Shown piece by piece: positions 37,414-45,454 of a DNA stretch of 64,000 nt. The translations under genes were made by a program, and so were the position numbers. The stretch lies in NCBI RefSeq assembly GCF_030931715.1, contig NZ_CP133261.1, forward strand, positions 3,512,643 to 3,576,642. Reading direction: 5' to 3'. The stretch's first letter is position 1. Each line of letters begins with the position of its first letter. Under the pieces are notes generated by a model. The model worked only from the letters and a program-made list of their open reading frames with translations, had not been told where the DNA came from and did no database searches. This DNA comes from Tissierella sp. MB52-C2. GTDB taxonomy: Bacteria; Bacillota; Clostridia; Tissierellales; Tissierellaceae.

Positions 37414-37416
37414 CGG
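37396..37416 (+). other. rlmH-end repeat R1 (putative chromosomal attachment site)
   Basis: This is the 3' end of rlmH: codons for EPYHK, the stop and CGG. It aligns over 21 bases with R2 (38342-38362) and R3 (41751-41771). R1 and R3 differ at two positions, both silent in the encoded EPYHK-stop. Together they resemble the attachment core of staphylococcal SCC elements (TATCATAAGTGATGCGG). Confidence 0.75.
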
Positions 37417-37456
37417 ATAATAAACTATATTTATGGTAATAAAGGAGTGAGTAATA

Positions 37457-38314
37457 TTGAAAAGTGGCAAGAGTATAAGGATTTTTTTAGAAGAAGGAAA
37501 ATCTAATGGTATAAAAACAGTAGAGCTATCTAATACAAATATAATAGGATATATAGTGCCTAGAATGAAAATAGGAAAATATTTAAATAGTCAAGAATGG
37601 AGTAGACCAGGTATTTACATGTTAGTTGGAGATGAAGAAAAAATATACATAGGTGAAGCAGATGAAGTTGTGAATAGGATAAAAACCCATATAAATAATA
37701 AAGATTATTGGACAGAGTGTTTAGTATTTATGTCTAAAGATGATTATTTAACAAAGACACAAGTTAAATACTTAGAATCTGATTTTATAGCTCAAGTCAA
37801 GGAAGCAGATAGATACTTATCTGATAATAAAAATATACCTAATAAACCTAAAATATCTAAGGCGGATGAAAGTGAAGTAGTACAATTTATGGATATGATA
37901 ATACTTATATTAGAAGCATTAGGTTACGAATTTTTGACACCAAGAACAATAAAGGGAAATAGCTTAATTGAAGATATTAAACAAGATATATATAAATATT
38001 CGATAAAAGGAGCAGTAGCAATGATGGAGGTAGTTGATAATAACTATGTTATGTTAAAAGGTTCGACAGTATTAAAAGATATTGAAAGTAGGAAGAGCAC
38101 GAGGAAGTCTGTTGTTGAAGATAGGGAGAAATTCGTAAAAAAAGGAGTACTAAAAGAAAAAGATAATAATTTATATGAACTAATGGATAGTATAAAATTT
38201 TCTTCTCCTAGTGCAGCTGCAATATTTGTCTCAGGTGGCTCTGTAAATGGAAGAAAGGCATGGAAATTAGGAGATAAAACATTGAAAGATATTGAAAATA
38301 TAGATAGTAATTAA
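37457..38314 (+). CDS. GIY-YIG nuclease domain protein with C-terminal DUF4357
   Basis: This 285-residue protein has a GIY-YIG fold: GIY at residues 52-54, YIG at 64-66, Arg74 as candidate catalytic Arg. The C-terminal DUF4357 signature is FSSPSAAAIFVSGGSVNGRKAWK at about 241-264. Proteins of this type are common in genomic islands and may be nucleases of defence or mobile systems, but no defined function is known to me. TTG 37457 follows AAAGGAGTGAG. It is the only gene between repeats R1 and R2, so it would be the whole cargo of a mini-cassette of about 0.95 kb. Confidence 0.85.
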   Translation: MKSGKSIRIFLEEGKSNGIKTVELSNTNIIGYIVPRMKIGKYLNSQEWSRPGIYMLVGDEEKIYIGEADEVVNRIKTHINNKDYWTECLVFMSKDDYLTKTQVKYLESDFIAQVKEADRYLSDNKNIPNKPKISKADESEVVQFMDMIILILEALGYEFLTPRTIKGNSLIEDIKQDIYKYSIKGAVAMMEVVDNNYVMLKGSTVLKDIESRKSTRKSVVEDREKFVKKGVLKEKDNNLYELMDSIKFSSPSAAAIFVSGGSVNGRKAWKLGDKTLKDIENIDSN

Positions 38315-38341
38315 CGTTTTATCCGATGGTATATATACAGA

Positions 38342-38362
38342 GAACCTTACCATAAGTAACGG
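38342..38362 (+). other. rlmH-end repeat R2 (putative attachment site)
   Basis: It still encodes EPYHK-stop-CGG (CATAAGTAACGG at its end), in the same orientation as rlmH, but no rlmH body precedes it. An imperfect inverted repeat follows directly (GGTGAAAAA near 38361 and TTTTTCGCC near 38390), as often seen beside SCC attachment cores. Confidence 0.75.
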
Positions 38363-38403
38363 TGAAAAACATATCTAAATCAAGGTATATTTTTCGCCTT
38401 ATC

Positions 38404-39171
38404 TTATTGCTTTACCTTATTATTAAAATATAAATTTATAACCATCCCTGAAATCAATTCCAAAGTTACCATTATAATATATGGTACTATGCTTCCATTG
38501 AAATATTTAGGGTTAATAGGTGATACCTTGAATGTAAAATTAAGTGTAAAGTGGAGGAATACTGCTACGAAGATACTAACAGTACTTCTATTATGGAACC
38601 AGGTAAACCAAGGACTATCTCCAATACAGCCAGCTAAAAAGGATAAATGGCAGATTGTTTTGGAATTGTCCTGGTACTAGGAATAGCCAGTAATGCCAGC
38701 CAGCCCATACTATACCTAATAATAATGAGGCCATTATAGGAGATAGCTTCTTTTGCATAATAGGCAAAGTAATGCCTCTCCAACCGAATTCCTCACCTAG
38801 AGGTGATGTTATAGTAGTAACGACTGTGGTGGGAACTAAAACCAATAATGCCGGAGTTGTTTTTATAATGCTCGCGCCAAGAAAAACTCCTGAGAACATG
38901 CATGTTGCTGGGACAGTAATAGTTAGTACATAAACATACCAAGGTAATTTTATGTTTGTAGCCCTTCTTAATAAATCCTTAACACCCTCCTTGCAATCGA
39001 ATATAAATGCTGTAATAAAAGTGCTGAAAAAGGGTCCAAATTGAGCTGATAGCATTAGTGATAGGAAAATATTTTCAGAGTTTAAGTTAAGGTTTAATAT
39101 TAGTGGTAATGCAAACAATCATGATATTCCATATGCAAGTATAAAGAATAGATAAAGTTTTTTGCTTTCAT
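38404..39171 (-). pseudogene. Broken CPBP (CAAX protease/bacteriocin-processing) family membrane protease
   Basis: The central frame 38615-39118 carries the CPBP motifs GEEFGWRG (Glu-Glu and Arg) and GIVWAGWHYW. Its C-terminal continuation (DSPWFTWFHNRSTVS ... FHFTLN-like ending) is in another frame, so a frameshift lies near 38610-38625. At the N-terminus, ATG 39171 opens MKAKNFIYSL, then the frame changes, and an in-frame TGA interrupts AYGIS-LFALP just before 39118. At least three lesions make it a pseudogene. Intact members are intramembrane proteases often tied to bacteriocin self-immunity. Confidence 0.85.
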
Positions 39172-40184
39172 GCTTGTTTGTTTGAATACATTCCAATTCA
39201 TACACCTCACTAGCCAAAATTTGGTTGGAAATATCCAACCATGACGATATTATACAATGATTGAACAAAGTATTCCATTATACTTTTGAAATCATAAAAT
39301 TAGATGAATTTTGGACAGGCTTACAAAGTGGAAAAATTGATGCTAAATATTTAAGTAAGTAAAAATCCAATAATTTTTAAAGGAGGGCATATGGATGGTT
39401 CCAATGAATCATTTATGATAATGATATTGAGGTATTAGTTAATGAAAAATATGAAGTTATAAATTAAAAGATATAAAGTTAATACTTTATTATTAGCAAC
39501 ATGCAGAAGCCATTTATTAATATGGTATGATTAAATTCGAAATAACATCATGAAGATACAGGTTTAAATCAACTGCTAGAATTATTAAAATACAAAGATA
39601 TGAAATTTATAGATAGTCAACACAAGCAAGTAGATTTCATGATGCATAGATTATTTCCAGTTGGTGATCATTAGTATCCGTCAGTTTTCGTCTTATAAGG
39701 TAAAATTTTTAGAATAAATCTTGGCATTGTTTTGGGTGTCGTATTCTCATATACTTATCATGTAAGTAAAAGGCCGTTCCTTAACACAATTTAGAAAGAG
39801 GTGTGTGAAAATGAAACCAACTCAAAAAAAATTGACAGATTGGGCTATTATAATGGTGGTAGCTTAGGTAGTACTACACGAATCACACAGTGTTCATAGA
39901 GATAAATAAGAGTTTAAATCAAAAGGGCATCCTAGAATCGTACTCTTTTTTGTAACGAATAGGAAAGTTCTACTTTTTTGTTCTTCATTTTAATAGACTT
40001 TCCATGGTATAAATAGGAATCAACTTATACCACGGAAACTTATACACAGAAAAATTTAATTATTCAACAACCTATAAAAAATAAATAAAAAGTGAACCTT
40101 TTATATAAATTGAACCAATACATTATGTAAGCAGCTTACAAAACAAATTTTCAATTTAAATGCTTAGGGAGGAGGGAAAAAATA
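39172..40184. other. 1-kb region of gene debris inside the island
   Basis: No intact gene is present. Visible fragments on the plus strand are: a stretch ending KIDAKYLSK-stop near 39360; DNDIEVLVNEKYEVIN-stop near 39467; a 43-codon tail (HHEDTGLNQLLELL ... LFPVGDH-stop) at about 39547-39675; and an 18-codon start with a good ribosome-binding site, MKPTQKKLTDWAIIMVVA, stopping near 39868. A palindrome TGGTTGGA / TCCAACCA lies at 39222-39241 ahead of the CPBP remnant, and a 13-base-arm hairpin at 39999-40038. It looks like decay of former cargo. Confidence 0.6.
39944..39977. repeat. 34-base repeat, copy 2
   Basis: Matches 25112-25145 at 32 of 34 bases (TAACGAATAGGAAAGTTCTA core). Here it lies in non-coding debris, 14.8 kb from copy 1. 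Confidence 0.75.
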
Positions 40185-40796
40185 TTGCTAGACCAGTCAA
40201 AAGAAAAAGACTACGAGCTTTATAAGCATATAAAAGAGATGAGAGATGGCTCAATCGAATCTTTTGACTTTATTTATAATGAAACCAGTAGTGATGTTTA
40301 TAGATTAATTTCAATGATTGTTTATAATCACATGGATAGAGATGATATTATGAATGAAGTTTATGTTCAGTTGTGGAGTTCAATTAATAATTATAATTTA
40401 GATAAATCCTTTGGAGCATGGCTTCATGGAATAACTATTCATCAAATTAGTAACTTTAAAAGAAAGAATTATCGTATTTTTCGGATTTTCGAAAAACAAT
40501 GTTCAATGCTAAGCAGAGAGGATATGAGTTATGAGCCAAACATTATTCACTCTGAAGTAGAAAGTGAGACAATTGAATTAATTAATAGTTTATCAGATAA
40601 ACTAAAAGTAGTAATAGTTTTAAGATACTATTATGATTATTCATTGCAAGAGATTGCAGACATACTAGAAATACCTTTGGGAACTGTAAAGTCAAGACAT
40701 CACTCAGCTCTGAAGCAGTTAAAAAGACGGATAAATTTAATAAATAATGTGGATGGAGGTCGCAAAGATAAAGAATGGATATTGAAAGAAAATTAA
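40185..40796 (+). CDS. RNA polymerase sigma-70 family (ECF-like) sigma factor
   Basis: This 203-residue sigma factor has region 2 at about residues 20-95 (FDFIYNETSSDVYRLISMIV ... DIMNEVYVQLWSSI) and region 4 at about 135-190 with the helix-turn-helix YSLQEIADILEIPLGTVKSRHHSALKQL. TTG 40185 follows GGAGGAGGG. The next gene, a single-pass membrane protein, overlaps its end by 22 bases, the usual arrangement of an ECF sigma and its anti-sigma factor. The pair lies between repeats R2 and R3. Targets are unknown. Confidence 0.88.
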   Translation: MLDQSKEKDYELYKHIKEMRDGSIESFDFIYNETSSDVYRLISMIVYNHMDRDDIMNEVYVQLWSSINNYNLDKSFGAWLHGITIHQISNFKRKNYRIFRIFEKQCSMLSREDMSYEPNIIHSEVESETIELINSLSDKLKVVIVLRYYYDYSLQEIADILEIPLGTVKSRHHSALKQLKRRINLINNVDGGRKDKEWILKEN

Positions 40797-41575
40797 AAGA
40801 ACAATTGTCAAACTACGCTGATAGCATAGAGTGTCCTAAGCAAGCATATTTTAAAACACGAAACTTGTATATAAATAATGTTATTCGAAAAGGAGAGCAA
40901 AAATTTATGGAAAAGAAAAAGAAATTTATGTTGAGTACTGCAACTTTAGCAATAGCAGTAGCAGTAATAATTCCTGTAGGAGTATTTGCAGCACCACATA
41001 TTATTGAAGCGTTTAAAACAGTAACTATTCAAGAGGAAAATGTTGATATGAAATTGTCAGAATATCTTCCAGATAGTTCTAACCTTACTTCTGTTCAACA
41101 GACAGCTTTAAACAAAGCTTATACAGCTTTCCCCGAATTAAAAGAATTTGATATTACGGGCATTAATACAGGTGAAGGAAGAGTAGATTATGAAACAATG
41201 AATTGGAGCTCAATTCAATTGGAAAAAGACGGTCTTGAATTTGTACTTGATATTGATAATGTAACAGGTGAATTTTATTATTTTGGCAGATATAACTGGG
41301 ATAAAAACTATAACGAAATGAGTAAAGAAGATATTGTTCTTCAAGCAAAAGCAATGATTGGAAGCATCTATTCAGATATTGATTCTTATTCTTATGAGTT
41401 TAAAGATTTTTATGGTAAACTTCCAAATGAAAAACTACAAGGAGCGGAAAAACAAGGGATTAATATTGATACAGATAAAGAATGTCTTGAATTTTCAAAA
41501 GAAGATAGTGATATTTACTTCAGAGTTGATTACTCAGAAGATGGACAATTAGCAATTAGAGTTTTGAATAAATAA
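40775..41575 (+). CDS. Putative membrane anti-sigma factor
   Basis: This 266-residue protein has a cytoplasmic N-terminus of about 50 residues, one membrane segment (about 51-73, LSTATLAIAVAVIIPVGVFAA) and an outside domain of about 190 residues. The N-terminus contains SIECPKQAY but not the full zinc-finger His-Cys-Cys motif. It overlaps the sigma gene by 22 bases. The role as anti-sigma rests on this coupling and topology, not on a recognised domain. Confidence 0.7.
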   Translation: MDIERKLKEQLSNYADSIECPKQAYFKTRNLYINNVIRKGEQKFMEKKKKFMLSTATLAIAVAVIIPVGVFAAPHIIEAFKTVTIQEENVDMKLSEYLPDSSNLTSVQQTALNKAYTAFPELKEFDITGINTGEGRVDYETMNWSSIQLEKDGLEFVLDIDNVTGEFYYFGRYNWDKNYNEMSKEDIVLQAKAMIGSIYSDIDSYSYEFKDFYGKLPNEKLQGAEKQGINIDTDKECLEFSKEDSDIYFRVDYSEDGQLAIRVLNK

Positions 41576-41589
41576 TTATATACTACTTT

Positions 41590-41620
41590 AACCACTTAGC
41601 TTTCATTAAGTGGTTTTTAT
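41590..41620 (+). terminator. Terminator after the anti-sigma gene
   Basis: AACCACTTA (41590-41598), 8-base loop, TAAGTGGTT (41607-41615), Ts. Confidence 0.88.
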
Positions 41621-41750
41621 TTTCTTAAAAAGAGATACGTTAAAATAAAAAATTGCAATTTAATATCAACACTTTTTTAAACTTATATAAAAATATAAGA
41701 TTATTATATTTCTATATATATATTTTGTTGCGAGTCAATCGTTGGCGGTG

Positions 41751-41771
41751 AACCTTATCATAAGTAACGGC
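41751..41771 (+). other. rlmH-end repeat R3 (putative distal attachment site)
   Basis: It encodes EPYHK-stop followed by CGG and then CGGTTTTT, so the whole (TATCATAAGTAA..GCGGTTTTT) is very like the staphylococcal SCC attachment site. It shares 20 of 21 bases with R2 and 19 of 21 with R1. R2-R3 bound about 3.4 kb. Bases 41772-41996 beyond it contain only a hairpin terminator (41869-41901). Confidence 0.75.
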
Positions 41772-41868
41772 GGTTTTTGCTGCATGTTAGGCATATCAAC
41801 TGGTATATAGGATTGGAATGTAGGATGCTTATAACTATAAGTAATATAATTTTAAATTTAGTATACAC

Positions 41869-41901
41869 GTTCTCTTACAGAAACGTTTAAGAGAACTTTT
41901 T
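41869..41901 (+). terminator. Orphan hairpin terminator beyond R3
   Basis: GTTCTCTTA (41869-41877) and TAAGAGAAC (41888-41896), followed by TTTTTG. No gene directly precedes it. Confidence 0.7.
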
Positions 41902-41996
41902 GTTAATCGGAAATTTATTTATAGTGCTGAAGGATAATTAATGAATATTATCACTATAAATTTACTTAAAATAATTTTGACATATTATTGATAAAC

Positions 41997-43596
41997 GAAG
42001 CTTGCACACTCGTGACTTCAGTCGTGGGTTAAAGCTTCTTTCCTGATAAGAAACTTGTGTTCGGAACTAATGTAATATATAATATATGTAAAGAAAATAA
42101 AATAAAATATTACCTGTATTATCTTAGGAAGGAGGAAACTATATGACTAAAAGAAAAACCATTAAAGAGAAAAATGAAGCATTAGCAAATCAAGGTAAAC
42201 AGCTTAATAATTTTGGGATAGTATTACGTATTTATCCTGATGATTCACAAAAGATATTAATTAAACAAACCTTTGGTTGCACTAGACTTATCTATAATAA
42301 ATATTTAGCAGAAAGACAAGAGCATTACAAACAAACAGGACAAGCTTTATCTGTTTATGAATATAAAAGTAACTATTTAAATCCAATGAAGCAATTAAAA
42401 GAATACTCTTTTCTTATCTTAAAAATATAGATAAATTCTCCTTAGAAGTAGCCGTTGAGAACGTAAATGATGCTTATAATAGGTTTTTTAAAGGACAAAA
42501 TAGATTTCCTAAATTCAAGTCAAAACATAATGCAAAACAAGCTTATACTACTAAGTTTACTAACAATAATATCGAAATCGTAGATAAGTTTTTAAAACTT
42601 CCTAAGTTAAAACTAGTAAAATTTAATATGCCTAATGAAAAACATATTAGTGATAAACTAAAAAAGGTAATAAGGAAAAAGTCTCAAATAAAAAATATAA
42701 CTATTTCTGAAAAGGCTGGTAAGTATTATGCTTCCCTATCTTGCGAAGAGGTAATAGATAGGGTTAAGACCTTAGATTTAGATAATATAGACCTAAATAA
42801 AGTAGTAGGTATAGATTTAGGTTTAATGGACTTTGCTACCATTACTAATGGCTTAAACCTAGAAAAAATACCAAGCCCTAAGTATTTAAAAAAGTCAGAA
42901 GATAAATTAGCTAAAACACAAAGGAGTTTATCTAAAAAGAAGAATGGTAGCAAAAACTTCATAAAAGCTAAGAAGAAGGTTGGGAAAGTACATGAAAAAA
43001 TAGCGAATCAAAGAAAAGACTTTGCACATCAATTAAGTCGTAAACTAGTCAATGAAAACCAAGTTGTCATAGTTGAAGACTTAAATATAAAAGGTATGGT
43101 AAAGAATAGAAAATTAGCTAAATCAATATCAGATGCTGGATGGAGTAGATTCATCACTTTTCTAGATTATAAGCTAAAATTAGAAGGTAAACATCTAGTA
43201 GAGGTAGATAGGTGGTTTGCCTCCTCAAAACTATACTCATCCTGTGGAAATAAAAATATAATGCTAACATTAAATGAAAGGGCATGGGTATGTAGTGGTT
43301 GTGGTACACACCATAATAGAGATTTGAATGCATCTTTAAACATAAGGAAAGAAGGTCTTAAGCAACTTAAATTAGTAGCTTAAGGAGTAAATATAGCAAC
43401 AAGAATCACTGGAACGGTGAGGTTGGCCTAGCTTAGAGTAATATTTAAGCATAGTTAAGAGATACTCTTTTTAAGTATCGACTTAACTATTGGAGTAGGT
43501 GCAAGACCAGAAGTTTTGGCAGTTTACGATGAATTAGGAAAAATTCTAGATATTTTTATCTAGAAGCCTGTGACTTTAGTCATGGGAGGTTCACGA
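41997..43596 (+). mobile_element. IS200/IS605-group element with tnpB only (degenerate)
   Basis: The left end carries a hairpin CTCGTGAC-TTCA-GTCGTGGG (42009-42028) enclosed by GAAGCTT/AAGCTTC. The right end carries the matching hairpin CCTGTGAC-TTTA-GTCATGGG (43567-43586) followed by AGGTTCAC. Between them is a frameshifted tnpB and no tnpA, as in IS1341-type solo TnpB elements. The segment after tnpB (about 43384-43490) should encode the omega RNA scaffold. About 70 bases of foreign coding sequence are wedged before the right-end hairpin. Confidence 0.8.
42143..43383 (+). pseudogene. tnpB: tnpB, RNA-guided nuclease gene with a frameshift
   Basis: ATG 42143 follows AAGGAGGAAA, and the N-terminal part (to 42430) encodes the usual IYPDDSQKILIKQTFGCTRLIYN. 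The remaining part is in another frame from about 42415 onward (DKFSLEVAVENVNDAYNRFF); the total length is not a multiple of three, so one base has been lost near 42405-42418. RuvC residues remain: Asp in GIDLGLMD, Glu in VEDLNIKG, Asp in HNRDLNAS. The zinc finger is also damaged: KLYSSCG stands where the family has a first Cys. Translation by programmed frameshifting is possible but unsupported. Confidence 0.88.
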
Positions 43597-43749
43597 ATGA
43601 ATCCTTCTCGGGCTTTAATCAAAGGTGTGGTTTGTGGTATCCGAGTGGAAGATATCGAAGAACCAACTATGCAGGAAATTCGCTATTTGGATAAGCTGAT
43701 TGATGAATTAGCAAAGGGAAAAGCGATGGATAAGATTTTGCGAAAATAA
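43492..43749 (+). pseudogene. 3' fragment of an unidentified gene, interrupted by a TnpB-element right end
   Basis: Bases 43492-43560 encode GVGARPEVLAVYDELGKIL and a few more residues. A TAG follows, then the right-end hairpin, then 43597-43749 encodes [18 protein letters not shown] ... [19 protein letters not shown]-stop in the same frame. The two parts read as one C-terminus split by about 36 bases. The protein looks well conserved, but I do not recognise it. Use of CGG, CTG and CGC codons differs from the neighbours, suggesting another source. Confidence 0.55.
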
Positions 43750-43753
43750 TTCA

Positions 43754-43811
43754 AATTGAAAATCTAATATCAGATCCTAGACTTCTAGGGTTTTATATTA
43801 GATTTTCAATT
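43754..43811. terminator. Long hairpin after the gene fragment
   Basis: 17-base arms (43754-43770 and 43795-43811) with an inner CCTAG/CTAGG stem. No clear T-run follows on the plus strand. Confidence 0.6.
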
Positions 43812-44157
43812 CAGATAAAAAATAATATTTATTACCTTTTTTACTTATATTCTCATCTGCCTCTTTTGCTAACTATAAATATTCTTTCACTAATTCTTCA
43901 TTTTTACCAACCATATAGGCACTTTCAAACATTCCCAGTAAGGAATACACTCTAGATGTCTGCCATTCACTCCTTGCAAATTCAATAGGAGTTCCAACCT
44001 CATCCCAATGAAATCTCGAAGCATGAGCTGTGTGTATCATTTTTATATTATCTTCTCTAGTCCTATCAGTTTTATCAATTAAATCCTATGTAGTATTAAA
44101 ATTATTGATTGCTTGTTTTTTATGCCATTCCTGTAGACTTAGCTTAATTTCATCTAT
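43798..44157 (-). pseudogene. Pseudogene with two in-frame TAG codons
   Basis: On the minus strand AGGAGG is followed, at normal start distance, by ATA rather than ATG (44157-44155). A continuous frame then reads DEIKLSLQEWHKKQAINNF, a TAG, then DRTREDNIKMIHTAHASRF with HWDEVGTPIEFARSEWQ and MVGKNEELVKEYL, a second TAG, then LAKEADENISKKGNK. The loss of the start and two stops indicate decay. The family is not recognised. Bases 44158-44351 hold nothing further. Confidence 0.65.
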
Positions 44158-44351
44158 CTTATTCCTCCTAAATATATGCTATCTTAAATATAGCATAGAG
44201 TATTTTGCTGTTCAATAAAAATTATTGCTCCAAGTTAGTTTAGATAAGGTATAATCATTATTAAATAGGTTTTTTAGCATTAATCCTATTAATATAGTAA
44301 GTTAAAGTAATATAAAATGATAAAAATACTTGAATGTTAGGAGATGCCTAA

Positions 44352-45428
44352 ATGAAAGCTAAAGTCGAAAAGGTTACTCTTTATAAAAATAGGAGAATTA
44401 TCGTCATAAGTGATATACATGGGAATCTAAAGCTATTTAAAAAGCTATTAGAGAAAGTTAATTATACAAAAGATGATGTTTTGATTTTGGTTGGAGATCT
44501 AATTGAAAAAGGTGAAAAAAGTTTAGAAACTTTAAGATATATTATTCAGCTATCTAATGAGCAAGAGGTTTATGTAGTCACAGGAAACTGTGATGTTTTG
44601 TGGGAAGACATAAAGTATGAAGTTGATAATGACAGTCTGCTAAAATATATGTTGTTTAGAAAGAATAGCATATTAAATGAGATGTGTAAGGCTCTTTCTA
44701 TTGAAGTTAATGAAAAATCAGACATGAGTTTTATTAATGAACAGCTAAGAGCGAATTTTGCTATGGAGTTAGACTACTTAGAGAAATTACCACATATAAT
44801 TGAAACAGAAGATTATATATTTGCTCACGCTGGCATTACAACTGAAGATTTAGAAAAGAATGAGATAAATAAGGTTATAAAACGAGATGCCTTTATGAAT
44901 GAAAAATTGGTTTTTTCAAAATATGTTATAGTAGGGCATTGGCCAACGGCAAACTATGGAATAGAAAAAGGTTGCTGTAATCCCATTATAAATGAAAAGC
45001 AAAAGATCATAAGTATAGATGGTGGAAATGCAATAAGGACAGAGGGTCAGCTCAATGCACTAATTATAGATGGTGATAATATTACCTTTGATTCGGCGGA
45101 TGATCTATTAAAAGGAGAGATAATAAAAACTCAATATTCAAATAAGAATACTATCCAAATTACTTGGATGGATAATCTGATTGACATACTTAAAGAGGGA
45201 GAAGAGTTTAGTCTTTGTAGGCATATGTCTTCCGGTCATGATCTTTTAATTAAGAATGATAAAATCTTTAAGGCTGAAGATGGTATAAGGTGCTATGATG
45301 GTACAGATTACTTTATTGAGGCAGAAAAAGGTAGTATAGTTTCAATCATAGAAAAGGCTAATGAAATAACTCTAGTAAAAAAGGATGGAGTAATTGGATG
45401 GGTGCGAAATGAGAATCTTAAACTTTAA
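44352..45428 (+). CDS. Calcineurin-like metallophosphatase with C-terminal SH3-like domain
   Basis: This 358-residue protein has the metallophosphatase motifs ISDIHGN, LVGDLIEKG, VTGNCD, FAHAGI and VGHWPT in order within the first 210 residues, as in bis-nucleoside tetraphosphatase or PrpE-like enzymes. The C-terminal 90 residues resemble an SH3-like fold ending GVIGWVRNENLKL. The substrate is unknown. It follows the decayed region and heads a row of three plus-strand genes. Confidence 0.85.
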   Translation: MKAKVEKVTLYKNRRIIVISDIHGNLKLFKKLLEKVNYTKDDVLILVGDLIEKGEKSLETLRYIIQLSNEQEVYVVTGNCDVLWEDIKYEVDNDSLLKYMLFRKNSILNEMCKALSIEVNEKSDMSFINEQLRANFAMELDYLEKLPHIIETEDYIFAHAGITTEDLEKNEINKVIKRDAFMNEKLVFSKYVIVGHWPTANYGIEKGCCNPIINEKQKIISIDGGNAIRTEGQLNALIIDGDNITFDSADDLLKGEIIKTQYSNKNTIQITWMDNLIDILKEGEEFSLCRHMSSGHDLLIKNDKIFKAEDGIRCYDGTDYFIEAEKGSIVSIIEKANEITLVKKDGVIGWVRNENLKL

Positions 45429-45454
45429 AATGATATAAAAAAGGAGGGATAGGA

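Noticed and set aside
42143-43383. Two separate genes in the first TnpB element
   Set aside because: Both frames are parts of one TnpB; the sequence between 42418 and 42628 continues the family in the second frame.
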